A stretch of 64,000 nt of DNA, taken from positions 62,001-126,000 of the forward strand of contig JABAAE010000005.1 of assembly GCA_014238905.1 (NCBI GenBank). Direction: 5' to 3'. Source of the DNA: Planctomycetota bacterium. Lineage in GTDB: Bacteria > Planctomycetota > Planctomycetia > Pirellulales > Pirellulaceae. Positions 34,655-43,661 of this stretch are shown here, piece after piece (within the stretch, counting starts at the first letter, position 1; each line of letters opens with the position of its first letter). Both the position numbers and the translations under genes were made by a program. The notes beneath the pieces were generated by a model. It had not been told where the DNA came from and ran no database searches. It worked only from the letters and a program-made list of their open reading frames with translations.

Positions 34655-36373
34655 TCAAGTTTTGCGAACGTCCAGAATCTCGCCGTCAAACGAATCGATC
34701 GCTTTTCGGACCAGCGGGTGATTTTCGAGGTCTCTCATTTGTTGCCGTTTGGTAGTAGGTTTTGCTTGAACCTTAGCTGCCGGTTTGGCTCCAGTGACAA
34801 AGTCGATTCGAAAACGTCTCGTGGTCGTTTCCTCAAAAGCTCTCTCGAGGGTGGATTTGACCGCAGGATTCTCGCATTTCTCTTTATAGAAGGAATCCAA
34901 GGTAACGGCTAGACAGTTTGGCGCGGAAATTGCTAAGGATAGGTAATTGCCGGCGTAATCTGCGGCAATATCCTCCAGTTGTTCTAGGGTTTTCAGCCAA
35001 TAACCCTCGATATTTGCGGGATTGATTTCGACCGCGGACTCCACCGATGGGGGGATTTCAGTCCGCCTCACCTCTTTTTTTTTTGTTTCGGCCTTGGGTT
35101 GGGGGTTCTTTGGAGTGGGCTGAATCTCTTTGGTCTGGGCGTTTGGAGCGATTTTGGCCGGTGGGGCTGGCGGTTGATTGTCCGTAGCGGCCGCGTTAAC
35201 CGTTAGTGGAAGGCCTTCTCGGGCTGCCTCAATTAATGCCGAGATCGAGTCCAGATGTTCTAACTGACAACAACGGATGATCGCCATCTCCAAGAGGACT
35301 CTTGAGTGTGAACTGGTTCGCAGGCGAGTCAAACTTTCGTCGAAAATTTGTAAACAAGCTAGGGTCGTTTCCAGGCCAAGACGTTGGCCTTGGGCGGCGA
35401 TTTCGTCGTAGTCAGTCGGTTGAGCCAATAAGAAATGCTCTTTTCCACAACCGGTCAATGAAATCAGCATGTCTCTTAGGTATCCGACCAATTGCTCACC
35501 CATTTGGCCGCACTCGACACCTTCGGAAATGGCGATTGAGAAAGATTCCAGAGCTGCTTTGGCGTTCCGATCGACTATTGCCCCAACGACAGATTTGATA
35601 CGGCCGATGTCAGCAGTCCCCAGCATTTGGTTGACATCTTGCATCGTGATCGATTGATGACAAAATGAAAGCAGCTGCTCCAATAGTGATTGGCTGTCCC
35701 GCATGGATCCATTGGCTCGACGAGCCAAAAGAGAAATGGCATCGGGCTCGGCTGTAAAACCTTCCTTCTCGCAAATCTCCATCAAACGTTTGAAGATGGA
35801 ATCCGCTTCAACAGGCGCAAAGTCAAACCGTTGGCATCTGGAAAGAACCGTGATGGGGATTTTTTCGGGATCGGTAGTGCAAAAAATAAATTTGACGTGG
35901 GAAGGGGGCTCCTCCAGGGTTTTTAGCAGGGCGTTGAATGCCTGCGTCGTTAACATATGGACTTCATCGATGATGTAAATCTTGAATTTCGATCGGCTGG
36001 GACGAACATTAACGTTGGACCGTAGTTCCCTGATTTCATCGATCCCGCGGTTGCTGGCGCCGTCAATTTCCAGTACATCGACATCCTGTCCGTCGTTGAC
36101 CGCAAGGCAAGCTTCGCAGTTGCCACAGGGGGTTTCGGTCGGGCCAGTTTCACAATTCAGGCACTTTGCGAAGATTCGAGCTGAAGAGGTTTTGCCTACC
36201 CCTCGAGCCCCAGTAAAAAGATAGGCATGACCAACGCGGTTGGTATTGATTGCATTCGAAAGAGCTGTCGCAACCTGACTTTGACCCACTAAGGTATCAA
36301 AAGATTGGGGACGATAACGCCGAGCTACAACCTGATAAGTGGATCCCAGAGGGGCGTCTCCTGGAGACTTCAT
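34655..36373 (-). CDS. dnaX: DNA polymerase III subunit gamma/tau
   Basis: 572 aa from ATG at 36373; an upstream in-frame TTG (36391) is unlikely. Clamp-loader ATPase: YQVVARRYRPQSFDTLVGQ, Walker A GARGVGKT, zinc Cys cluster (CLNCETG...CGNCEAC), Walker B IIDEVHML, sensor 1 FCTTDPEKIP and the SRC motif. A Pro/Lys-rich linker leads to a C-terminal domain of about 120 residues. No frameshift slippery site was looked for in detail. The upstream SRP RNA and downstream ybaB-recR form the classical cluster. Confidence 0.96.
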   Translation of the reverse strand: MKSPGDAPLGSTYQVVARRYRPQSFDTLVGQSQVATALSNAINTNRVGHAYLFTGARGVGKTSSARIFAKCLNCETGPTETPCGNCEACLAVNDGQDVDVLEIDGASNRGIDEIRELRSNVNVRPSRSKFKIYIIDEVHMLTTQAFNALLKTLEEPPSHVKFIFCTTDPEKIPITVLSRCQRFDFAPVEADSIFKRLMEICEKEGFTAEPDAISLLARRANGSMRDSQSLLEQLLSFCHQSITMQDVNQMLGTADIGRIKSVVGAIVDRNAKAALESFSIAISEGVECGQMGEQLVGYLRDMLISLTGCGKEHFLLAQPTDYDEIAAQGQRLGLETTLACLQIFDESLTRLRTSSHSRVLLEMAIIRCCQLEHLDSISALIEAAREGLPLTVNAAATDNQPPAPPAKIAPNAQTKEIQPTPKNPQPKAETKKKEVRRTEIPPSVESAVEINPANIEGYWLKTLEQLEDIAADYAGNYLSLAISAPNCLAVTLDSFYKEKCENPAVKSTLERAFEETTTRRFRIDFVTGAKPAAKVQAKPTTKRQQMRDLENHPLVRKAIDSFDGEILDVRKT

Positions 36374-36433
36374 GGTTAGCTGGACACCCAATTTGAGAGA
36401 GCGTACGGATTTGAAGACCTGCTTTCGTTTCGG

Positions 36434-36537
36434 CTGTGTTTGAGAGGACTCCGCACAAGCGTACCCCGCTTAGGGCTGCTCCGGTTAAGGCCTGACCCGG
36501 TTCACGGCTCCACCTCACGGAGCCCACTGAAACACAG
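36434..36537 (-). ncRNA. ffs: Signal recognition particle RNA (small 4.5S type)
   Basis: A ~104-nt hairpin read on the minus strand. The terminal stem pairs CTGTGTTT (36530-36537) with AAACACAG (36434-36441), and the next stem pairs GGGCTCCG with CGGAGTCC over 8 bp. The conserved SRP core is present: GTGAACC, GGGTCAGG ... AGCAGCCCTAAGCGG, positioned as in bacterial 4.5S RNA. The apical part is CCTTAACCGG rather than the usual GNRA loop. It binds Ffh for co-translational membrane targeting. It lies 61 bases upstream of dnaX, as in other bacteria. The ends are those of the pairing and may be off by a few bases. Confidence 0.9.
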
Positions 36538-36677
36538 ACAAATCGAATGATTCTTTCCCAGGTGCTTTTTTGAAAAAGGCGACTCCTGAGTGAACGCCTT
36601 TATTGTGACGCCGACAAAGGATTCTGGCAAGCGGCGATTTAAACCCCCGGCCAATAAATTCTTCAAAACAACGGCTG

Positions 36678-37496
36678 CTATTGCAGTTTTACCTCTTTGG
36701 CGGTTCCGTCTGCGGCGATCGAGAAAATCTTTTTGGCTTTTGCGTCAGTCACCCAAATTTGGTCTCCTTTGACAGCGATTCCACCAGGATAGGAAAGCCC
36801 CTGCGTACACCATGCCAAGGGATTTTTGTCGGGCCCGATTTTCCAAACGCACTTTTTATAACTGTCAGAAATAAACATGTCTTCACCCAAAACCGCAATT
36901 CCATTTGGAAAATCGAAAGGGCGTTTTGCCAGGATAACCTCTCGGGATCCATCCATTTTGAATTTAATCAGCGCTTCGTCCAAACCAGTAACCGCTAGCA
37001 AATCCCCCGCTTTATCGAAGGCCAAACCTCGTATTCCGGCTTGTAAGGCAAAACTCTCAGGAATGGTCTGCCCTTTTTTTACTCGATGGATTTGGCCAGG
37101 CGCTTCAAGATCGGCAATAAAAAGATCGCCAGCTTTGTTAAAAGCCATGGCATAGGGAATTCCGATCCCGATCGAATTGGTCAGCAATTTCTCGGGAGTT
37201 TCTCCCATCCGATAGATTTGCCTCGTCGAACTATCGCCGACAAAAATATCTCCGTTGGGGGCCACCGCTACGCATCTTGCCGCGTTCAATGGAGTTCGGA
37301 ATTTTTTGGAACCCTGGTAGACGACCGATTGATTCGCTCCACCGTCCACACGAAAAAGACCGGGTAAGTTGCGATCAACGATCAGGACGTCATCACCGTG
37401 AACGGCCAGATCAATTGGATACTTAAGTTGGCCGAGCAACGGACTGGGCAGGACCAATAATACAAAGACGGCGGAAAAGGATTTTATCTTGAGCAA
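36678..37496 (-). CDS. Secreted NHL/SMP-30-like beta-propeller protein
   Basis: 272 aa starting at TTG 37496; no ATG fits the signal peptide. A signal peptide (FSAVFVLLVLPSPLLGQ) is followed by about six repeats of the type GIAVLGEDMFISDSYKKCVWKI (G-D-hydrophobic-VTD/ISD pattern), typical of NHL or gluconolactonase-like propellers. No metal-site triad was recognised, so lactonase activity cannot be claimed. Upstream of the SRP RNA on the same strand. Confidence 0.75.
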   Translation of the reverse strand: MLKIKSFSAVFVLLVLPSPLLGQLKYPIDLAVHGDDVLIVDRNLPGLFRVDGGANQSVVYQGSKKFRTPLNAARCVAVAPNGDIFVGDSSTRQIYRMGETPEKLLTNSIGIGIPYAMAFNKAGDLFIADLEAPGQIHRVKKGQTIPESFALQAGIRGLAFDKAGDLLAVTGLDEALIKFKMDGSREVILAKRPFDFPNGIAVLGEDMFISDSYKKCVWKIGPDKNPLAWCTQGLSYPGGIAVKGDQIWVTDAKAKKIFSIAADGTAKEVKLQ

Positions 37497-38018
37497 AATG
37501 GGCTTCAGGGTTCAATGAGTAATAATAGGGGAACCAATATCTTAATCAAAGTTTGAATTCAGTGCAGGTCCATCCCGTCTCTTCAGCAATCAATATTTGC
37601 CTGAATTCGCTTGATCACGACCTTTCAAAAGCGAGCAGGCCTCTAACGATCATTACGTTTCTCAAGGCCAATCTGACCGACTTCCGTTCAAGGTTTTGTG
37701 AGAAAATGGGTAATTTACCCTGTCGATCACTTGGCACCAACCAACAACGCTTCCTCCAAGCTGAAATTTGCAGAACCGGCGTCATCCTGAGAGGGTGGTC
37801 TTGGAGGTTCTGCCGGCAAAGCTGAAACAGATTTCCAAAACCTTCCGCGGGAAATTTTTCACCGTTCCGTTTGGTCTGTCATCAAGGTGGCGGTCGACTC
37901 AAGTCGCGACAACCGGTGACGCCAATCCTCGAGAGGTCGTTTTTCAAGCGATACCGGGGTGGTCGCTCTCGGTTAGCGGGCAGCCAATTTAGCCGCCGAT
38001 CCGATGGAGGCATTCGAG
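37497..38018. other. Intergenic region, 522 bases
   Basis: Between the propeller gene (starting at 37496) and the end of the halogenase-like gene, both on the minus strand. Short plus-strand frames here are unsupported. No RNA, repeat or clear promoter was recognised. Confidence 0.45.
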
Positions 38019-39563
38019 CTACGATTTTGGTGCGGCTGTAAATGGGTACATATTGGGGATCTGCGGACTGAGTAATCCGACGTGATCAAAAGGCTGAAGT
38101 AATTCTCGCCCATAATCATTTAGCTCGGCGACCGCTTTCTCAGAAACGTCGCCTGCCCGAGCCAATCCCGCCAAGAGTTGATCCACCCGTTTTTCGTAGG
38201 AATTCAAAGCTTGTTCGAAACTGCCACCCTCCTGAACGAGAAAACCAAGTTGACAATCGTCACCTCCAAAATCATTCCGTTCGAAAATGGTAGCGGCCGC
38301 GAAGTACCAAAACGTCGCGTTACGAAATAACGTAAAATTCCCCAAACATTGATAGCAAAGTGCTACCAACCGATCAATTAGCAGGATTTCCTGCTGAATT
38401 TGCTGGCCCAGCTTTTGGACCTGATCATCGAGTGTATCTCCCGGTTGGTGATTTCGGAAAATAGCCGCGAGCCTGGTGATACCGCTTAGGGAGTGAGCAA
38501 TTCCCTTGGAGTGCAGAGGATCGACAAAACCTACGGTGTTGGGCAACGCGGACCAGCCACGCCCGCTGCCGGTAGAGGAGAGGTATTGCAGGCGAGGACG
38601 ATAGAATGCCTTGTTGGCGGGAGTCACCGCCGTCGCGGATTGAAATTGTTTTTTTAAAGAGGGGTAGTTTTCAATCCGTTGAAAAAAGCTGTCCAGCAAC
38701 TCCGAACTGCAAGCGTTCGATTTAATTGCCTGATTATTCTGCGGAGCATCAGCGTTACCTGAAAAGGGGATTGAAAAACCGCAGCTTTGTAATCCGTTGG
38801 AAAATCGCAATTGCCACATCCAGCTCTCTTGGAGGAGGTGATGGACCGCCGCATCATCACACAAAAAAGGATGTTCGTTGGACCGCGAAAATTTAGGTTG
38901 GCTCCACCGTTCCACGCCCTCAAAATGCGCATAAAGACCGCTGGTGCATGTTTTCATGGGGGAGTTGTCACGCTGAATTCCAAGCAATTCCAAAATGGCG
39001 CCCTGACCTCCGCTGGCATCAATCAGATAACGAGCTTGCAGATGGATGTCATCGTGGTTCTGCAACAGGGAGACTTTCCAGCCGTCGAGGTTCTTGTCCA
39101 GGCAATGGATTTTCGTTTGGTCATAAAACTGGATTCCATATTTTTCGAAAAGCTCGACCAGAAAATGGTCAACATCGCTTCTTAGCCAGTGAGAATCGGC
39201 AAATTCATCGGAACTGCTGGCAGCAACGAGCATTTCGTTTTGGTGATGGTCCCCGGGAGAAAAATCGCAATCGGGATGATGCTGAAAGTAGCTAAAACCT
39301 CTTTTCTTTCCTACCAGAACCGAAGGGTATGCTGTTTTGGTGGTGGCATAACCTGCCAAAGGCTGAACCTCAGGAAGATCATATTGTTCGGCTAGTTTTT
39401 TCAATAACGTATCGGCGATGGGGGTGGATGATTCTCCTATGGCAAACCGGGGGTGGGTACAGTGATCCACCACAACCACCTGGTATCCTAATCGGGACAG
39501 AACCAAGGCCATTAGGCTGCCAGAATATCCGGAACCAACGATCAAAATATCACAGGTTTTCAT
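38019..39563 (-). CDS. Flavin-dependent halogenase-like oxidoreductase
   Basis: 514 aa FAD protein. GxGxxG at 10-15 (VGSGYSGS) in a Rossmann fold, GESSTP (43-48), a KKRGFSYF segment near 86-93 and the WMWQL segment at 248-252 are laid out like flavin-dependent tryptophan/phenol halogenases, as is the second FAD motif GSGRGWSALPNTVGFVDPLHSKGIAHSL. The canonical WxWxIP is modified (WMWQLR), so halogenation is not certain; hydroxylation or dehydrogenation is possible. Good ribosome site (TAGG, 8 bases). Last gene of a three-gene operon, 8 bases after the radical SAM gene. Confidence 0.8.
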   Translation of the reverse strand: MKTCDILIVGSGYSGSLMALVLSRLGYQVVVVDHCTHPRFAIGESSTPIADTLLKKLAEQYDLPEVQPLAGYATTKTAYPSVLVGKKRGFSYFQHHPDCDFSPGDHHQNEMLVAASSSDEFADSHWLRSDVDHFLVELFEKYGIQFYDQTKIHCLDKNLDGWKVSLLQNHDDIHLQARYLIDASGGQGAILELLGIQRDNSPMKTCTSGLYAHFEGVERWSQPKFSRSNEHPFLCDDAAVHHLLQESWMWQLRFSNGLQSCGFSIPFSGNADAPQNNQAIKSNACSSELLDSFFQRIENYPSLKKQFQSATAVTPANKAFYRPRLQYLSSTGSGRGWSALPNTVGFVDPLHSKGIAHSLSGITRLAAIFRNHQPGDTLDDQVQKLGQQIQQEILLIDRLVALCYQCLGNFTLFRNATFWYFAAATIFERNDFGGDDCQLGFLVQEGGSFEQALNSYEKRVDQLLAGLARAGDVSEKAVAELNDYGRELLQPFDHVGLLSPQIPNMYPFTAAPKS

Positions 39564-39571
39564 AAGGGCAC

Positions 39572-40549
39572 CTACTGGTTAAGGCTCGAACATTTTGGAC
39601 AGTCTACTTCCGGCAAAACCACCTGCCGCAAGTTCATCTCATTCAAACGAGCCGATCTCTGTTCAAAACAATGCGAACATTTCGAGAATCGTTCAGCGTC
39701 CCAGATGTCAACAAAAAGTCGCTGGCCAGATCGACACAAGGCTAACCCATGCTGGCTGACCGACTCTAACGAACTCAGAGCGGGCTCGGAAAACTGCCCC
39801 TCCGGAAGTGAATCCATTATTCCGTTTCCCTTTCGGGTCGGGATGACGGCACAGCACTCAACTCCGTTCTTAAAAGCAAAATCAATCGATTTGAGGGCCC
39901 ATTCCACACCTTCCTCTTCTGACAGAAAGGGTGGTTTGAGGAGTATAAAGGCCCGGACTTTTATTTCATGTGACAACAGGAACTGCGTCGCCGATTGAAA
40001 ATCGGCCGTGGTCATCTTTTTATTCAGGCGGGGAAGGACAACCGGATGAACGGTTTCCAGTCCCATCGCTATCTCTAAGCCGTTTTCGAGTCGATCCGCC
40101 ATTTGAACGACCCGGTGATCGCATAACTTGGGGTGATTCTCGACAATGGTGTTGCCAAAGCCATACCGGTTAATCCTGGCGGCAACCGCAGCTACCGAAG
40201 AGGCTGGGATTGATTTTGGATCGAAAAAATTACCGCTGTTGTATATCTTGATTTGCCGATCGCTGTTCAGGCCCGCCACGATGCCAAGTTGGTCAAAGGC
40301 GGTGGTGAACTGTTGCTCCAGATCGGCATCGGTGACCGTGAAATCGGTGGTGTTCTTCCAGAGGTCGCACATCAAACATCGAAACGCGCACTCCCGATTA
40401 GTCAGAAAGATGGTCACACATTCTTCCACTTTCCCGTTCGATAGCCGCTCTTTCTCGGTCAGGAAAGCGTAGGGAATTGCCGGATGGACGACATTTTTTT
40501 TTCCACGAGCGGAAACAATCTCGTCCGACGAATTGGGTTGCTGACTCAT
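39572..40549 (-). CDS. Radical SAM protein
   Basis: 325 aa. The cluster motif CxxxCxxC is Cys54, Cys58, Cys61 in TNRECAFRCLMCDLW, and the barrel continues (IYNSGNFFDP, IVENHPKL, EIAMGLETVHP), resembling the Elp3/RaSEA-like group. Four more Cys near the C-terminus (CSHC at ~291-294 and CPKC) could bind a second cluster or zinc. It follows the ligase gene by two bases with no clear ribosome site, so it is probably translationally coupled. Substrate unknown. Confidence 0.85.
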   Translation of the reverse strand: MSQQPNSSDEIVSARGKKNVVHPAIPYAFLTEKERLSNGKVEECVTIFLTNRECAFRCLMCDLWKNTTDFTVTDADLEQQFTTAFDQLGIVAGLNSDRQIKIYNSGNFFDPKSIPASSVAAVAARINRYGFGNTIVENHPKLCDHRVVQMADRLENGLEIAMGLETVHPVVLPRLNKKMTTADFQSATQFLLSHEIKVRAFILLKPPFLSEEEGVEWALKSIDFAFKNGVECCAVIPTRKGNGIMDSLPEGQFSEPALSSLESVSQHGLALCRSGQRLFVDIWDAERFSKCSHCFEQRSARLNEMNLRQVVLPEVDCPKCSSLNQ

Positions 40550-40551
40550 CG

Positions 40552-41880
40552 TTATGCAAAATGGCGGGCGAAATGCTCCCGGTAAGGCAGGTCGTTGTCG
40601 GGGAACAGTTTATCAAACGCGGTACTGGAAACAACACCTTTTTGAAATCGGTTCTTTTCATATAGGGGCATTGTCAGATTGGTAACCGTTTCTATGCCAC
40701 AACGAGTGACATCACCCTTGAGAGAATATAGTTTTTCATGATCCCATTGGGTCAATTCGATAAAAGGGATCCCTTCAGCTACCGAGATGACGTTGGGCGT
40801 CGCAAAAGGAGAGAATCCGCTAAATCCGAAATGTTCCGCTGTTGCATAAGTTCGTACATGACCCCGGCTCTGCCCGCCTGAATAAGTCAGGGAATGTTTG
40901 ATTTTGTCGACGCCCCACCCCTCGTGGTAAAAGAACGGATTGTTCAACACGCTGCGAATCGTCAATTCACTATTTTCTTCGATGGGGTAATCACGTAAGT
41001 TTTCATCTCCACCGTCGCCGTCCAGAAGATATTTCCAGTCCGGATAGCGTTTGCGAATTCCCTCACAAACAGCCATCGCCATGGTCGCAGATTGAACGTC
41101 GAGCGGTTTGTAATCCTCAATAGCCGACACCGCCGACCTGTAGTCCAGTCTGGAACTGTCCACTTCGATGGTTTCCAATAGCATGTCCAAATCCAGTGAT
41201 TTCAGGAAATCGGATGCTTGCTGAATGTCGGTTCCTTGGCCATCGACCGTTAACGTAAAGGCTTTTAATCGGGAGGGGGATTGTCCTTTCCTTAACAACA
41301 CATCGTAAGTGAGCAGTAGAATGGCTCCACTATCGATACCGCCGGAAAACAACACGCCAATGGGCTCCCTGACATCAATGGAATCCACCCATTTTTCAAT
41401 TTCGTGGGCAACGGCCGTCATATAAGCCGCACCAATTTTTTTTGTATCCGCGGGGAGTTCGTCCCGTCTGGATTCGAGGTAACGAGTATAAACGGGATTA
41501 GGGTCGGGACACCCGATCAGGGCTAGTTCGGTAATGTAGTGAGCGGGAACCATGCGGGTATAGGATGGATGGAACTGGTCACCCAGGCCCTCACTTTCGA
41601 GGTGGTCGCGAATCTGGTCGATGCGCTCGGCAATAATTAAAACCGGGCCTGCTGCCTGTTTTGCAAGAAAGTACCGCATCGGGCGGCCAATCGATCTTGC
41701 CAGTCGAACGACCGTTCCCCGCTTGTGAACCAAAGCAAACTGACCATCGATCTGACGGACCTGTTGGGGATCGCCCGAACCGACTCGCTCCATGGCTTCT
41801 GCGGTGGTCATATTGAAGATGAAATTGGATTCTGGTTTCATCAGATTGACCATTCGCTCCACCAGAACTTGCTTTTGCAT
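40552..41880 (-). CDS. Asparagine-synthetase-like ATP pyrophosphatase ligase
   Basis: 442 aa from ATG at 41880 (AGG site 8 bases upstream); the GTG at 41931 is less likely. Residues ~45-95 recall the back half of the Ntn glutaminase domain, but the catalytic N-terminal Cys2 is absent. The synthetase domain has the PP-loop SGGIDS (179-184) and the acidic loop DGDGGDEN (287-294). It should adenylate a carboxylate using ammonia or another amine, as lasso-peptide cyclases and beta-lactam synthetases do with their own nucleophiles. First gene of the operon with the radical SAM and halogenase-like genes. Confidence 0.82.
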   Translation of the reverse strand: MQKQVLVERMVNLMKPESNFIFNMTTAEAMERVGSGDPQQVRQIDGQFALVHKRGTVVRLARSIGRPMRYFLAKQAAGPVLIIAERIDQIRDHLESEGLGDQFHPSYTRMVPAHYITELALIGCPDPNPVYTRYLESRRDELPADTKKIGAAYMTAVAHEIEKWVDSIDVREPIGVLFSGGIDSGAILLLTYDVLLRKGQSPSRLKAFTLTVDGQGTDIQQASDFLKSLDLDMLLETIEVDSSRLDYRSAVSAIEDYKPLDVQSATMAMAVCEGIRKRYPDWKYLLDGDGGDENLRDYPIEENSELTIRSVLNNPFFYHEGWGVDKIKHSLTYSGGQSRGHVRTYATAEHFGFSGFSPFATPNVISVAEGIPFIELTQWDHEKLYSLKGDVTRCGIETVTNLTMPLYEKNRFQKGVVSSTAFDKLFPDNDLPYREHFARHFA

Positions 41881-41931
41881 TGTATTTACCTGAATGTATG
41901 AATTTTGATTGGGCTTTTCACGACCGTGCAC

Positions 41932-42042
41932 CTATACGAGTGCCGAAAACCGTTGGTTCGTGAGCGTTGGTAGGCCAAGAGGTGAAACACCTCTTTTTCC
42001 TCTATTGTGATTCCACCCGTAAAATGTGTAAAAAGATGGCAT
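41932..42042 (-). CDS. Candidate 36-residue peptide upstream of the ligase
   Basis: ATG at 42042 to TAG at 41932, ending 51 bases before the ligase start. The peptide begins MPSFYTFYGWNHNRG and ends FSALV, rich in Gly, aromatic residues, Asn and Thr, and lacks Cys. A small ORF here would suit a precursor peptide for the three enzymes, but the ribosome site is weak, a 70-aa frame (41886-42098) overlaps it, and a hairpin lies inside it. Treat as a candidate only. Confidence 0.2.
   Translation of the reverse strand: MPSFYTFYGWNHNRGKRGVSPLGLPTLTNQRFSALV
41977..41995. promoter_or_regulatory. 8-bp inverted repeat in the divergent intergenic region
   Basis: AAGAGGTG-AAA-CACCTCTT, a perfect 8-bp hairpin followed by TTT on the plus strand. 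It lies in the 263-base gap between the ligase operon (minus) and the SGNH-like gene (plus). It could be an operator, a weak plus-strand terminator, or a leader hairpin of the minus-strand operon. Confidence 0.4.
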
Positions 42043-42143
42043 TCGCCTGGGGACTGAAAGTATATAATTAGGCTTTGCCCATAACGAGCGAACTGCATTA
42101 GGCATAGTGTTTTTCCAATCCGTCCGAACTGCGTTTATTTATT

Positions 42144-43514
42144 ATGACGCCTGTTTTTCAAATTGAAAATCCCAACAAAGTTTTTGCCATCAATTCGGAA
42201 GGTGGCGTTTCAACGCGGTTCGCAATTGGGATGGTGGTTTCAGTTTTTTTTCTGGTGTCCCTTGATGCAGTCAGTGCCCAGGAGGGATTTATCGATGGGC
42301 ACGTCCAGTCGGTTAAGAAATACTCTTTTGTGGTCCAGGGTGCCGAAGGTAGTCAGGAGTTTCGAATTGATCGGTCAACGCAGATCATCGTGAGACTGAT
42401 CAAACCCAAATTGGATTGGGGTAAGAGGACCGCCGTTATCAGGGTGCCGGCGTCCTCGCAAGATGGTCGTTTGGAAAATGATGTCGCGCGGGTTTTCAAA
42501 CTTCCACGACAACTGTTTTTCCGAAATCGATTCGATTCCGACGAGGATCGTATCAATAAGACAAGTCAAGACCCGATTCAATTAGACCGGATAATCTTGT
42601 CAGGCAAATCGGTGGAATCAAGCTCTGGAAATAACCCATTGTACGAACTTCGGGGTGAATTACTGCCCACGGCGAAATCCTCGGTTTTTCAGATCGATTT
42701 TGGCGGAGTCAAACGCCGGGTGGACCTTTCCGACAGGGTTTTAAGGATCGATGGTTTTAACGTTCTCGATCTGATTCCAGGAGAGGTGGTCGTCTACGTG
42801 AATTTTCGTACGGAAAATTCACGACGAATTGCTGAACATGTCGAATTCGTTCCGGTGGTTGATTACGTCAAACAGGAAACTGAAAAACTGCCCCGATGTT
42901 TAGTGATTGGAGACTCGATTTCCATCCGATATTTAAAAGCGCTCAAAGACGAACTCCAGGGGAAGATGAATGTTCATCATCCGGCGAGTAATTGCCGTTC
43001 CTCCCGGGAATACACCAGGTTCCATCGATGGCTTGGGCTATACAAGGATGATAGCCGGAAATGGGACGTGATCGCATTTAATTTTGGGCATGGCGATGCA
43101 TCTCTGTCCCAAATGGACTATCAGTTGAATTTGGAAAAATGCATTAAAGAATTAAAAAAGACTCGGGCAAAGCTGATTTGGGTGCACTCCACCCCCGTCC
43201 CGTTTGGGTTTAATGATCCGAAATTGAAAGACAAGGAGTTCATTCCAGCTAATTTACGCAACGACTTTGAATATGAAGAAACCAATCCGGTCGGCTTGGT
43301 GCCAGGCCGGATGAGGTTACAGAACCAATGGGCCGAAGAGGTGATGGATCGACATCCCGAAATTCAGATTTGCGACCTTTGGGGAGCCATCAAGTTCTCG
43401 TCCAAGGAAGTCTACAAAGATTGGTGGTTTGGCAAGGATCTAAATTTTCGCTACCCTCAAACCAAGCCAGTCGCCCAAGCCTTGGCGAACAAGCTCGGTT
43501 CGTTGCTGGAATGA
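42144..43514 (+). CDS. SGNH-hydrolase-like secreted protein, catalytic His missing
   Basis: 456 aa. A signal or anchor helix (IGMVVSVFFLVSLDAVSAQ, ~28-46) precedes a beta-rich N-domain (50-245) and an SGNH-like C-domain. Block I is CLVIGDSIS with Ser258; block III-like NFGHGD follows. The final block, normally DxxH, reads DLNFRYPQTKP: Asp432 is present but His is replaced by Asn434. Length and architecture suggest a binding protein or altered hydrolase. First of three plus-strand genes ending in a DUF1501 gene. Confidence 0.72.
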   Translation: MTPVFQIENPNKVFAINSEGGVSTRFAIGMVVSVFFLVSLDAVSAQEGFIDGHVQSVKKYSFVVQGAEGSQEFRIDRSTQIIVRLIKPKLDWGKRTAVIRVPASSQDGRLENDVARVFKLPRQLFFRNRFDSDEDRINKTSQDPIQLDRIILSGKSVESSSGNNPLYELRGELLPTAKSSVFQIDFGGVKRRVDLSDRVLRIDGFNVLDLIPGEVVVYVNFRTENSRRIAEHVEFVPVVDYVKQETEKLPRCLVIGDSISIRYLKALKDELQGKMNVHHPASNCRSSREYTRFHRWLGLYKDDSRKWDVIAFNFGHGDASLSQMDYQLNLEKCIKELKKTRAKLIWVHSTPVPFGFNDPKLKDKEFIPANLRNDFEYEETNPVGLVPGRMRLQNQWAEEVMDRHPEIQICDLWGAIKFSSKEVYKDWWFGKDLNFRYPQTKPVAQALANKLGSLLE

Positions 43515-43661
43515 GTGTCGCTCTGCCGGGTTGAAGTAGGACGAGCCTCTGTTTTAGATCAAGGCCATCGTTTTTGAAGAAGCCAAAAGTCCGGGAATTT
43601 AGTCCGGTTGATATTCGCGTCATCGGGCTCCAAACCGGGTTCATTTTTTTTAGATGTTTCT

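Noticed and set aside
37553..37992. Two short plus-strand frames in the 522-base gap after the halogenase-like gene
   Set aside because: No ribosome site, signal or recognisable motif; codon use looks like chance.
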